Assembly: GCA_012959805.1 (NCBI GenBank)
Contig: DUCN01000030.1
Coordinates: 1-33,088, forward strand
DNA length: 33,088 nt
Reading direction: 5' to 3'
Source: Myxococcales bacterium
GTDB taxonomy: Bacteria; Myxococcota_A; UBA9160; UBA4427
The translations under genes were made by a program, and so were the position numbers. How positions within the stretch are numbered: the first letter of the stretch is position 1; every line of letters begins with the position of its first letter. This document shows positions 23,671 to 31,410 of the stretch, piece by piece. The notes beneath the pieces were generated by a model. It did not search any database. It saw only the letters and a list, made by a program, of their open reading frames with translations, and had not been told where the DNA came from.

Positions 23671-24111
23671 ACGAGCGGACCAGTCCTGGCATTTGCAGTG
23701 GCGCCCTCATGCTCGCCGAAGCCGGACTGTTGGCGAACCACGCCGCCACGAACTCCTCGGAGTCTCGGTCGAATTTGAAGGCGAGTGAATGTCCTCGGGA
23801 AGCTCGCTTCTGGATCGACGAGCGGATCGGATTGATTGAAGACCCTTGGCAAGCCCAAGAAAACGGTACCAGCCGTTTAGTTAGGGATTTCGCTTGACCC
23901 TCAAGCTGCTTCCCTTTGCTGTTGTTCCCATTGTTCAAAGAACATTTCGATCGAACGCCCGCTGAGCGACCCATGGGGTCGCTCGAATTTGGGTGCGGGA
24001 AGATCGGACCCGCTTCGGCGTACGGTTGGAGTGCCACGAACGGCGGATAAGCAAGCACTGGCTTCTGCGCGCTCTCCGCAATCAGACCCAGACCATGGCG
24101 ACACGGGTTCG
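23671..24111. other. Intergenic stretch with a transposase remnant
   Basis: About 440 bases between the DUF458 gene and the convergent luciferase-like gene. The only recognisable content is the minus-strand transposase tail at 23901-23993. A perfect 9-bp hairpin (23964-23984) lies inside that tail. Other open frames here look like chance. Confidence 0.45.
23901..23993 (-). pseudogene. C-terminal remnant of an rve-type (IS3/IS481-like) transposase
   Basis: The last 30 codons before a TGA read KFERPHGSLSGRSIEMFF and then a Glu/Gln-rich tail. The RPHGSLxGRS motif is the usual end of DDE integrase-type transposases (NxxRPHSALGGxTP). Upstream codons in this frame and the other two minus frames show no transposase sequence, so only the tail survives. 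The short length keeps this tentative. Confidence 0.35.
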
Positions 24112-25146
24112 CTACTCGCTACGCGATCCGTGAGCATCGGTCGCACGTAGATCTGCGACAACGTCGGCCCAGTAGTCGGCGTCGCCGACATAGGGGACCC
24201 CGAAGCTCACGCGGTCCGCGTATTCCCCGATGCGCGCTCGAATCCGGGAGGCGATCTCGTTCATCGGTCCGACCACCGCGAACTCGTTCATGATTTCGTC
24301 GGTGATGAGTTTGCCCATTCCTTCCCAATCGCCCTGTTTACTTCGCAGGTTGAGTTCGGACTGTAATTCGCCCCAGCCGTGGACTTCGAGGGCGACGCGG
24401 TAGGCGGGCGTGGATCCGTAGAAGGCGATTTGCCGTCGGACGATCGCTGCGGCCTTGCTTGTCTCTTCGTCGTTGTGGCCGCTAACGACCATCAACTGAA
24501 AACTGATGTCGAAATTCTCTCGGGTACGCCCGGCTTTCGCGAGTCCTGCTTCGAGCGCCGGCAGCGTACCTTCTTGCCAGGATTTCTGGGTGTGAAACGG
24601 ATGCGTAAAGAATCCGTCGGCGACCTCGGCGGCGACCTCAGTCATCTTGGGCCCGACGCCCGCAAGATAGATTTTTGGATCGCCGTAAGGATTGGGGCCT
24701 GGATTGAACATGGGGGTCATCAGGGTGTGTTGATAGAACTCGCCTTGAAAATCGAGCCTTCCTCCCTCTGTCCAACTCTTCCAGATGTCTTTGATTGCCA
24801 GCACCATTTCGCGCATGCGCGCGGCGGGCTTCGACCAAGGCATGCTGAAGCGACGGGTGATATGGGGTCGAACCTGTGACCCCAGCCCAAGGATGAAACG
24901 GCCTTTGGAAAGGGCTTGAAGGTCCCAACCAATATTGGCCAGGAGCATCGGGTTGCGCGCGAATGCAATCGCAACCGCCGTACAGAGTTCCATCCGTTCG
25001 GTTTGCTCCGCGGCAGCAACGAGCGGAAAGAAGGGATCGTGTGGCCCTTCGAACGTGTAGGCACCGTCGTAGTTCAAGCCTTCAAGTCGCGCAGCCGTAG
25101 AGCCGGATTCACCGAGGGGGACCAATAGGGACGTGTCGATTTTCAT
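24112..25146 (-). CDS. Luciferase-like oxidoreductase (F420-dependent LLM, TIGR03617-like)
   Basis: A 344-residue luciferase-fold protein. It opens MKIDTSLLVPLGES and continues with YDGAYTFEGPHDPFFPLVAA, LCTAVAIAFARNPMLLAN, LQALSKGRFILGLGSQVRPH and RFSMPWSKPAARMREMV, a pattern I associate with the F420-type LLM group. KIYLAGVGPKMTEVAAEVADG and the C-terminal VGDADYWADVVADL also fit. It probably oxidises or reduces an organic substrate with coenzyme F420; the substrate is unknown. The frame stays open 99 codons further upstream, but that stretch has no family resemblance; ATG 25146 with GGAG just before it is the better start. It is the second LLM protein in the window. Confidence 0.87.
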   Translation of the reverse strand: MKIDTSLLVPLGESGSTAARLEGLNYDGAYTFEGPHDPFFPLVAAAEQTERMELCTAVAIAFARNPMLLANIGWDLQALSKGRFILGLGSQVRPHITRRFSMPWSKPAARMREMVLAIKDIWKSWTEGGRLDFQGEFYQHTLMTPMFNPGPNPYGDPKIYLAGVGPKMTEVAAEVADGFFTHPFHTQKSWQEGTLPALEAGLAKAGRTRENFDISFQLMVVSGHNDEETSKAAAIVRRQIAFYGSTPAYRVALEVHGWGELQSELNLRSKQGDWEGMGKLITDEIMNEFAVVGPMNEIASRIRARIGEYADRVSFGVPYVGDADYWADVVADLRATDAHGSRSE

Positions 25147-25446
25147 GGGGCTCCGATCGGAGGTCTGCGAAGCCTTCATTCTATTGCGTCCGTCGGGGCC
25201 AGGACAGTTGCCGAATTGGGGAAGCCAGGGAGGCGTCGACCTGAAACGACAATCGGTGCACGGTCCACTCCAGAAGTCCATAGGGCAGATGACAGCCTTC
25301 ATTGACATCGTCCCATGCCGCAAGGGGCCAAGTCGCACCGTCGGGGGCTTAGTAGTCAGATGTTGAGTATCGGCGGCGTGGAAAACGCAGCTCAAATGCC
25401 AATCCGCTGCATCGATCCGTCGAGTCGCTTCGGCTCTAGACATTCG

Positions 25447-25468
25447 ACTTGACCTAAACTTGACCTAA
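25447..25468. promoter_or_regulatory. Perfect 11-base tandem duplication, candidate operator/promoter element
   Basis: ACTTGACCTAA occurs twice directly adjacent, about 180 bases upstream of the RND adaptor start. Each copy carries TTGACC, close to a sigma-70 -35 hexamer. The direct-repeat arrangement could bind a regulator as a tandem dimer. No matching -10 box was confirmed. Confidence 0.4.
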
Positions 25469-25520
25469 GGGTTCGTCTCGCACATCTACGCACCACCCCG
25501 CGACGTGCTTGCTGGGCAGG

Positions 25521-25543
25521 TAGGCACAATAGGCACAATAGGC
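25521..25543. repeat. 9-base tandem repeat, 2.5 copies
   Basis: TAGGCACAA, TAGGCACAA, then TAGGC. Its position 107 bases upstream of the RND adaptor start could affect expression, but it may simply be a slippage repeat. Confidence 0.5.
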
Positions 25544-25649
25544 CGCGTTTTCTGCGCCACTGATACCAAGCATTTTGTTCAGTAGGCGGAGGATGCTCGC
25601 TAGCGACGGCGGAGAAATCCACCTCAAGCACGCCATCTCGCGCTAGCTT

Positions 25650-26849
25650 ATGCACGTGACTAATGCAGCTGAACTCTCCGCTCGAGTATCGATATCAGCC
25701 TGCCAAGCATGTGTCCGGTCCCGAAGTACACGCCCCCCGGTCCGAACAACTGTGATCGCTTGGTCGATGTTTGCGTCGTCGCTCATCACGCTCGCTTGCG
25801 GAGAGGATGGATCCGCCTCGTCGGGCCCGCCGGAGATCCCGCCGCTCCCCGTCTACACCGTCGTCGTCGAGGCTTCCGATCTCCCGCGCATGATCAGCTC
25901 GGTCGGCAGTCTCGAGAGTCCCGAGATGACGACGATGGCCAGCGAAATCGCGGGCACGATCGTTGAGATTGAGGCAAACGAAGGTCAAAGTGTCGCCGTC
26001 GGACACGTCGTCTTGCGGCTCGATGATCGAGAGGCACGTGCAACACTGAAGATCACGGATGCTCGCCTGCGGAACGCACGCGACCGCCTCGCGCGTCTCC
26101 AACATCTCTTCGACAACGGAGTCGCGTCACAGCAGCAGCTCGACGATGCCTCCTCTAATTTCGACGAAGTCGATGGCGCGCATCGCGCCTCGCGCACACG
26201 CTTCGCTAAACATGTTTTGCGCGCGCCCTATGCCGGAACCCTGGGCATGAACCAGGTCGACCTCGGCGACTACGTCGAGCCCGGCGATCCGATCGTCGAG
26301 ATTTCGACAACGGGCGCGCTCGAACTCCGATTCGCCTTGCCCCAGCGTCACATCTCGGAGATCGCGATCGGCCAGATGGTCTCCGGATTGGTGGGCCGAT
26401 GCGGCCCGCGCTTCGAGGGGCCGGTGATCGCCATCGATCCACGGGTTGACCCGCGAACGCGAATGGTCGGTGTGCGTGCAGCGATTGAGAATACGGGCGG
26501 CGAACTCCATCCGGGCATGGCGGTGCGTATGCGGGTCCTTGTTGGAATACACGAGCGCGCGACTCTGATTCCACAAGAAGCCATCGTGCGGCAAGGGACT
26601 AAGCATGTCCTCTATATCGTCAGCGACGATAACGTTGCGGAGCCGCGAAATGTCGAGATCGGCGACTACTACATGGACGGCGCTCATGTCGTAAGCGGTC
26701 TCGAACCAGGTGAGCAGATCGTGATCGCCGGCCAGCAAAAGCTCAGACCTGGGTCCAAGGTGATGCCAAGCCCGGATCCGCACGCCCGAGAGGCGAACCC
26801 CGTCACTCAGGTCGGTCGCTACGGCCCGATCGGGTGCGAGACACGATGA
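25650..26849 (+). CDS. RND efflux periplasmic adaptor (membrane fusion protein), lipoprotein
   Basis: Up to 399 residues. A hydrophobic segment ends in SLITLAC-GED, a lipobox with C50 as the lipid-bearing cysteine, so the protein should be anchored in the inner membrane facing the periplasm. The order is standard: VYTVVVEASDLPRMISSVG (beta-barrel start), EIAGTIVEIEANEGQSVAVG (lipoyl half), a coiled-coil hairpin about 120-185 (LRNARDRLARLQHLFDNGVA), VLRAPYAGTLGMNQVDLGDYV (second lipoyl half), then the beta-barrel and LIPQEAIVRQG. The start is uncertain: ATG 25650 lacks a ribosome binding site and gives a long n-region. The stop overlaps the transporter start as ATGA (26846-26849), so the two are translated together. 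Confidence 0.9.
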   Translation: MHVTNAAELSARVSISACQACVRSRSTRPPVRTTVIAWSMFASSLITLACGEDGSASSGPPEIPPLPVYTVVVEASDLPRMISSVGSLESPEMTTMASEIAGTIVEIEANEGQSVAVGHVVLRLDDREARATLKITDARLRNARDRLARLQHLFDNGVASQQQLDDASSNFDEVDGAHRASRTRFAKHVLRAPYAGTLGMNQVDLGDYVEPGDPIVEISTTGALELRFALPQRHISEIAIGQMVSGLVGRCGPRFEGPVIAIDPRVDPRTRMVGVRAAIENTGGELHPGMAVRMRVLVGIHERATLIPQEAIVRQGTKHVLYIVSDDNVAEPRNVEIGDYYMDGAHVVSGLEPGEQIVIAGQQKLRPGSKVMPSPDPHAREANPVTQVGRYGPIGCETR

Positions 26850-29800
26850 CACTCTCGGACCTGTCGATCGAACGCCCGGTGCTGTCGACGGTCATGAGCC
26901 TGCTGATCGTTGTTACCGGGATCAGCGCATTTCGGACCCTGCCCGTTCGAGAGTTGCCCGATGTTGACAAGCCGGTCATTTCGATCTCAACGATCTATAT
27001 GGGCGCCAGCCCCGAGACCGTCGAGGCCACGATCACCGAACCCATCGAAGCAGAGATGAATGGTCTCGAAGGAATTGAGACCATCACATCGACGAGTTAT
27101 TACGGCCGAAGCATCATCAACGTCGAGTTCGAGGCCGGGCGCGACCTCGACCTTGCAGCAACCGACGTCTCAAGCGCGGTCCAGCGCGCCGTAGGCGATC
27201 TTCCTGAAGAAGCGCAGCGTCCAGTCACTCGCAAATCCGGCGCGACATCGGATCCAATCATCTGGATCAACGTATATGGCGACGACTATGGCCCCGCCGA
27301 CCTTACGGACATCGCCGACCGGCTCGTCCAATCTCGAATGCAACTCCTACAAGGTGTGACACAAGCGATCATCGGAGGAGAGCGACGTTATGCCATGCGG
27401 ATCTGGCTCGACCCCGCGCGCATGGCCGCACATTCGATCGATGCACTCGATATCCGCGACGCCCTTCGCGCGAGCAACCTCCAGCTGCCTGCCGGCGAGA
27501 TCGAAGCGACGACGCGTAAGTTCACGATCAACGCCAATGCTCAGCTCGAAGGGGCGAAGGATTTCGGGGCGATCGTCATCCGCGAGACGGACGATATGCC
27601 GATTCGTTTGCGCGACCTCGGATGGGTCGAACTCGGATCGGAGAACTACCATACGATCACGCGCTATAGCGGACGTCCGGTCGTTGGCGTCGGGATCGTC
27701 CGCCAGTCCCGCGCCAACGAGTTGGAGATCGCGGATGCCGTCCGTGCGGAGATGGCCGCGATCGCGCCGAGCCTTCCGCCGGGCGTCGAGCTCGGAATCG
27801 CCACGGACTCGACGATCTTCGTGCGCGAAGCCATGAAGGAAGTCTGGAAGACCCTCGCGATTGCTTTCTGCGTGGTCGTCCTCGTCAATCTATTCTTCCT
27901 CCAATCCCGCACGACGACTATGATCGTATCAATCGTGATTCCCGTCTCCGTCGTCGGCACCTTCGCCGCGATGAGCACCCTCGGCTTTTCGATTAATATC
28001 CTGACGCTTCTCGCCCTTGTCCTCTGCATCGGACTGCTCGTCGACGATGCGATCGTCGTCCTCGAGAACGTGTACCGACACCAAGAGCGAGGCGAAGGAC
28101 GACTCGAAGCCGCGCGAGTCGGTGCGCGAGAAGTCGTCTTTCCGGTACTCGCCACCAGCGCAGCCGTCATCGCGGTCCTCGTTCCGCTGTCCATGATGAC
28201 GGGTGACACGGGAAGGCTCTTTCGTGAGTTCGCGGTCACGGCCGCGGCGGCCGTTGCGATCTCTACCTTCGTGGCGCTGAGCCTCGTCCCGATGCTTTGT
28301 TCGCAGTTTCTCGTCGTGAAGGATCGAAGCAGCACGGTCTCCCGAATCATCAATCGGGGAGTCAGCGGGCTGCTCGCCTTCTACGACGCGACACTCGATT
28401 TAGCACTCCGCTCGAGACTCTTAGTAATGCTGATGATCGGGATATTCATCGCCGCCGCCGCCTTGATCTACAACGCACTCCCGACGACCTTCCTACCGCT
28501 CGAAGATCGGGGCGAAGCGATGGTCGTGATTCGCGCGCCCGAGGGCTCGACCGCGGCCTACACCGCCCGGGCGCTCGATCAGGTCCAGGAAGCGCTGCTC
28601 GCGACACCCGAAATTGAGGGGTTCTTCCAAGCGATCGGGATGGGCTTCGGTCGTGGCGACGACACAGGGCTCGGCATCGTCTTCATTCGCTTCAAACATT
28701 GGGACGATCGCACACGCAAGCAACAGGACGTCGTCGCCGAGCTCTTCCCGCGCTTCCTTGGCGGCATTCGAGAAGCCCTCGTCTTCATCATTAACCGCCC
28801 CTCGCTCGGGCAATCGAGCGATGCGGATGTCGAGATCGTCCTGACCAGTTCCTCCGCAACACTCGAGGAATTCGGCGAGCTCATGTCGCGCATCACAGGG
28901 CGCGCGCGATCGAATGGCTTCCTAGTGAACGTCGACAGCGACTTACGGCTCGCGAACCCGCAGCTCGAGATCGATTTCGATCGCGAACGAGCGGCTGACC
29001 TCGGCGTGCCCGTCCGTTCAATCGCCGAAAGCCTCCGGCTCCTGGTCTCGCAGGGCGCGGCCGATGAGTTCGTTCTGCGAAACCAACAATATGATGTCGT
29101 GATGGCCGTCGAATCTCCGATGCGAAGCATCCCTGAACAACTCGGCGAGATTCACGTACGTGCGCGGGACGACGCCATGATTCCGCTCTCCGCGCTCATC
29201 GCTCCGCGCGCTGAGATTGGCCCGAGCACCCTCAACCACTACGGACTTAGGCGATCCGCAACCCTAAGCGCGAATCTCGCCCCCGGCGCCAACCTCGAAG
29301 CCGCCTTGTCGAGCCTCGAACAGATCTTCAGCGACGAGCTCCCGGCCGGCTTTACCCGCGAGCTACGCGGGACAGCCCGTGAATTCAGGGAGTCCTCCCA
29401 GCAAATTTTCATCACCTTTGCCCTCGCGATCGTCATCATCTACCTGGTCCTGGCCGCGCAGTTCGAAAGTTTCGTGCATCCATTGACCGTCCTTTTTAGC
29501 GTTCCCCTCGCAACCCTCGGCGCCGTCGGCGCCCTATGGACGGTCAACGAAATCGGCCCACCCCAATCACTCAATCTCTACAGTCAGATCGGGATGGTTT
29601 TGTTGATCGGCCTGGTGACGAAGAATGCCATCTTGTTAGTCGATTTCGCGAATCGGGAATACGCCAAGGGCGTCGAGCTCTTTGATGCGCTGCGCGCGGC
29701 CGGCCACACCCGCTTTCGGCCTATTCTGATGACGAGCAGCACTTCGATTCTTGGCGGCTTACCCCTCGTCATCGCCTCCGGTGCCGGTGCCGAGAGCCGG

Positions 29801-29959
29801 CAAGCGATTGGAATCGCCGTTGTGGGCGGCCTGCTCTTCTCGACGGTCTTCACGCTGATCGTCGTGCCCGTGGTCCACTCTGGTCTGGTTCGCGCAAGCG
29901 AGCGGCTCACGCGAAGACGCGGACTAGAATCGACGGTGGAAACCACGACCCACCCGTGA
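26846..29959 (+). CDS. RND multidrug-type efflux transporter (HAE1 family)
   Basis: A 1037-residue inner-membrane proton antiporter of the AcrB/MexB class. The N terminus LSDLSIERPVLSTVMSLLIV is typical, with two large periplasmic loops between TM1-TM2 and TM7-TM8. The proton-relay aspartates are D400 and D401 in IGLLVDDAIVVLENVY. The TM10-11 motif IGLVTKNAILLVDFANRE carries the conserved lysine. It exports hydrophobic compounds through an adaptor and an outer-membrane channel; no TolC-like gene lies in the window, so the channel is encoded elsewhere. ATG 26846 overlaps the adaptor stop and is preferred to GTG 26834. No peptide insert, truncation or frameshift is seen. Confidence 0.96.
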   Translation: MTLSDLSIERPVLSTVMSLLIVVTGISAFRTLPVRELPDVDKPVISISTIYMGASPETVEATITEPIEAEMNGLEGIETITSTSYYGRSIINVEFEAGRDLDLAATDVSSAVQRAVGDLPEEAQRPVTRKSGATSDPIIWINVYGDDYGPADLTDIADRLVQSRMQLLQGVTQAIIGGERRYAMRIWLDPARMAAHSIDALDIRDALRASNLQLPAGEIEATTRKFTINANAQLEGAKDFGAIVIRETDDMPIRLRDLGWVELGSENYHTITRYSGRPVVGVGIVRQSRANELEIADAVRAEMAAIAPSLPPGVELGIATDSTIFVREAMKEVWKTLAIAFCVVVLVNLFFLQSRTTTMIVSIVIPVSVVGTFAAMSTLGFSINILTLLALVLCIGLLVDDAIVVLENVYRHQERGEGRLEAARVGAREVVFPVLATSAAVIAVLVPLSMMTGDTGRLFREFAVTAAAAVAISTFVALSLVPMLCSQFLVVKDRSSTVSRIINRGVSGLLAFYDATLDLALRSRLLVMLMIGIFIAAAALIYNALPTTFLPLEDRGEAMVVIRAPEGSTAAYTARALDQVQEALLATPEIEGFFQAIGMGFGRGDDTGLGIVFIRFKHWDDRTRKQQDVVAELFPRFLGGIREALVFIINRPSLGQSSDADVEIVLTSSSATLEEFGELMSRITGRARSNGFLVNVDSDLRLANPQLEIDFDRERAADLGVPVRSIAESLRLLVSQGAADEFVLRNQQYDVVMAVESPMRSIPEQLGEIHVRARDDAMIPLSALIAPRAEIGPSTLNHYGLRRSATLSANLAPGANLEAALSSLEQIFSDELPAGFTRELRGTAREFRESSQQIFITFALAIVIIYLVLAAQFESFVHPLTVLFSVPLATLGAVGALWTVNEIGPPQSLNLYSQIGMVLLIGLVTKNAILLVDFANREYAKGVELFDALRAAGHTRFRPILMTSSTSILGGLPLVIASGAGAESRQAIGIAVVGGLLFSTVFTLIVVPVVHSGLVRASERLTRRRGLESTVETTTHP

Positions 29960-30044
29960 GGCCCAACCTCTCCGATTCGCTTTGTCGAGCCTGGTGTATC
30001 CTGTTCGCGAGCCACCGGGAAATCTACAGACAGGAGTCCAGAGT

Positions 30045-30497
30045 ATGATCGAGAACGAAATCGTGGATGACTTCGTCGCGACCGACCAGAATGGAAAAAA
30101 GGTTCGTCTGACGAACATCCTTGAGGGCGGGCCCCTCGTCCTCTTCTTCTACCCAAAGGCCATGACCCCTGGTTGAACGAAGGAAAGCTGTTACTTCCGC
30201 GATCTGGAGAGCGAGTTCACAGAACTTGGCGCCCAACGCGTAGGGATCAGCGCCGATCCGGTGGGTCGGCAGAAAGCATTCGACAAGAAGAACGGACTCG
30301 GCTTCCCTTTGCTGTCCGATCCGGATCGCAAGATTGCAAAGCAATTCGGTGTCCGACGCTTCGGACTGCTACCGAGTAGACGCGCGACTTTTGTGATTGA
30401 CACCGATCGCCGGCTACTCGGTGAGATCACAAGCGAATTCGACATGAATACGCACGCCGACGAGGCGCTCGAACTCCTGCGAGGCACGAATGACTGA
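30045..30497 (+). CDS. PrxQ/BCP-type peroxiredoxin, probable selenoprotein (in-frame TGA = Sec44)
   Basis: Read straight through one TGA at 30174-30176, this frame gives a 150-residue thioredoxin-fold peroxidase, the normal BCP length. Around the TGA the reading is PKAMTPG-U-TKESCYFRDLE. The PxxxTxxC active-site motif is complete (P37, T41), with TGA exactly at the peroxidatic cysteine, residue 44. C49 sits five residues on, where BCP has its resolving cysteine. Downstream, GISADPVGRQKAFDKKNGLG, FPLLSDPDRKIAKQFGV and RRATFVIDTD are conserved Prx features in the same frame. AGGAG at 30032-30036 precedes ATG 30045. It would reduce peroxides in the cytoplasm using a thiol donor. Alternatives are a nonsense mutation or sequencing error, but intact sequence after the TGA and a SECIS-like hairpin favour selenocysteine. 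Confidence 0.85.
30188..30222 (+). promoter_or_regulatory. Candidate bacterial SECIS stem-loop
   Basis: Folded by hand. CTGT (30188-30191) pairs with ACAG (30219-30222), ACT (30193-30195) with AGT (30214-30216), and CGC (30198-30200) with GCG (30211-30213). A UC bulge (30196-30197) lies below the top stem and the apical loop GAUCUGGAGA starts with G. The loop begins 24 bases after the UGA. Bacterial SECIS elements lie inside the coding region just after UGA, often with a bulged U and a G at the start of the loop, so the layout fits. The stem is short and a competing GGAA/TTCC hairpin (30182-30198) exists. Confidence 0.5.
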
Positions 30498-30919
30498 AGG
30501 TTCGGATTTTCCAGGTTGGACTCGCGGCCCTGTTGGTGGCGCTCGCCTCGAGCTGTGTGGATCCAGAAGATCGCCGCCTAACGGATCGGGCGCTCAGCTG
30601 CTTGGCACAGGCCGCGATTGGCGAACTCGCTGTGGCATGTCAGCTGCAGCACATTGTTGGGGGGCGTCACGTCTCGGACTCCCTATTCGATTCTCATTGC
30701 TCGCATATACGGTGACTTCGATTGGGCAGCGGTTGGCGACTGGACGATGTTGCCACGCGCGATAACGCAAACCTCGTCTCGCTATTACTCGAGCGCGGCG
30801 CCGCTCCCAATCCGAATCTCGCACCCGTTGGCGAAGCGATGATCGACATCGCGCGCAGCAATTCGCTTCGAGCACTTCTTGAGGAATACGGCGGGCGAAG
30901 CGGTCTAACTGCTCGATGA
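30494..30919 (+). pseudogene. Frameshifted ankyrin-repeat-like lipoprotein gene
   Basis: One frame gives a clear lipoprotein signal, KVRIFQVGLAALLVALASSC-VD, right after the peroxiredoxin stop, but only CTG 30494 (overlapping that stop as CTGA) could start it. An ATG at 30490 is one frame off. The signal frame runs to a TGA at 30713. A second frame carries RTPYSILIARIYGDFDWAAV (ankyrin-like) over about 30678-30740. The first frame then resumes with DDVATRDNANLVSLLLERGA and IARSNSLRALLEEYGG, a typical ankyrin end. At least two frameshifts are needed, one perhaps at the GGGGGG run near 30658-30663. It is either a decayed gene or has assembly indels. Confidence 0.55.
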
Positions 30920-31410
30920 CTTTCTTGTGCTCTTCGGCATATGCGATGTATGATCGAATTGATTTGCGAGCCATGAAGGAGGCCGCTCGGCGAGATCGCG
31001 GAATCGCGAGACGCATTCGCGTTGAAGTGACAAATCCTCAACATTCCCCAAGGGAACATAGAAGGGCTGCTTCAAGCGGATGAAGCGCCTGGTCAAATGC
31101 ATTCGCAATGGCGAGCTGCGCAACCTCAAGGGCAGCCGAATCATACGCCAAGGATTCCCGAAACGGGTCGATTATGCCTCGATCGGAATCTGATTGTCAT
31201 ATCGATGCTGACCGGTGGCGAAAAGGGACCTTCCTTCTCTCGGTTAAAGTGAGATCTTTTAGACACATCCAATCGAGATGATGTCAATTTCATTCCGATG
31301 ATGGGTAAAACTTCTATGATTTAGATCGGGATCCTGTTATAAGAGTTATCACTATCGAGCGCGGCCGTTGTACGCGCAATTCTAGAGTCTGGGAAGGCTG
31401 GAATAACAGG
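30920..31410. other. Intergenic stretch before the PEP-CTERM gene
   Basis: About 490 bases. A 37-codon plus-strand frame at 31080-31193 (MKRLVKCIRNGELRNLKGSR...) is basic, lacks a ribosome binding site and could be a scrap of a DNA-binding protein. A minus-strand frame starting at 30974 (MARKSIRSYIAYAEEHKK...) looks protein-like for about 30 codons but then overlaps the ankyrin remnant. The last 200 bases (from about 31205) are AT-richer and probably hold the promoter of the next gene. Confidence 0.45.

Larger units (their letters stand above)
25147..25649. other. Intergenic region upstream of the RND efflux operon
   Basis: About 500 bases between the divergent luciferase-like gene and the RND adaptor gene. 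No convincing gene is seen. It contains two different perfect tandem duplications (25447-25468 and 25521-25543), likely in or near the efflux promoter. Open frames on the minus strand here are Arg- or Cys-rich and unlike proteins I know. Confidence 0.45.

Noticed and set aside
23964..23984. Perfect 9-bp hairpin GAGCGACCC-ATG-GGGTCGCTC as a terminator
   Set aside because: No T-tract follows, and it lies within the codons of the RPHGSL transposase remnant, so it is probably incidental.
25147..25443. 99-codon N-terminal extension of the luciferase-like protein
   Set aside because: No resemblance to the family and a good GGAG lies before ATG 25146.
30713..30715. In-frame TGA in the ankyrin-like region as a second selenocysteine codon
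   Set aside because: The protein similarity changes frame around it and there is no redox motif or cysteine-homologous position; frameshift decay explains it better.
30594..30974. Minus-strand frame starting MARKSIRSYIAYAEEHKK
   Set aside because: The first ~30 codons look protein-like, but there is no ribosome binding site and the rest is antisense to the ankyrin remnant.
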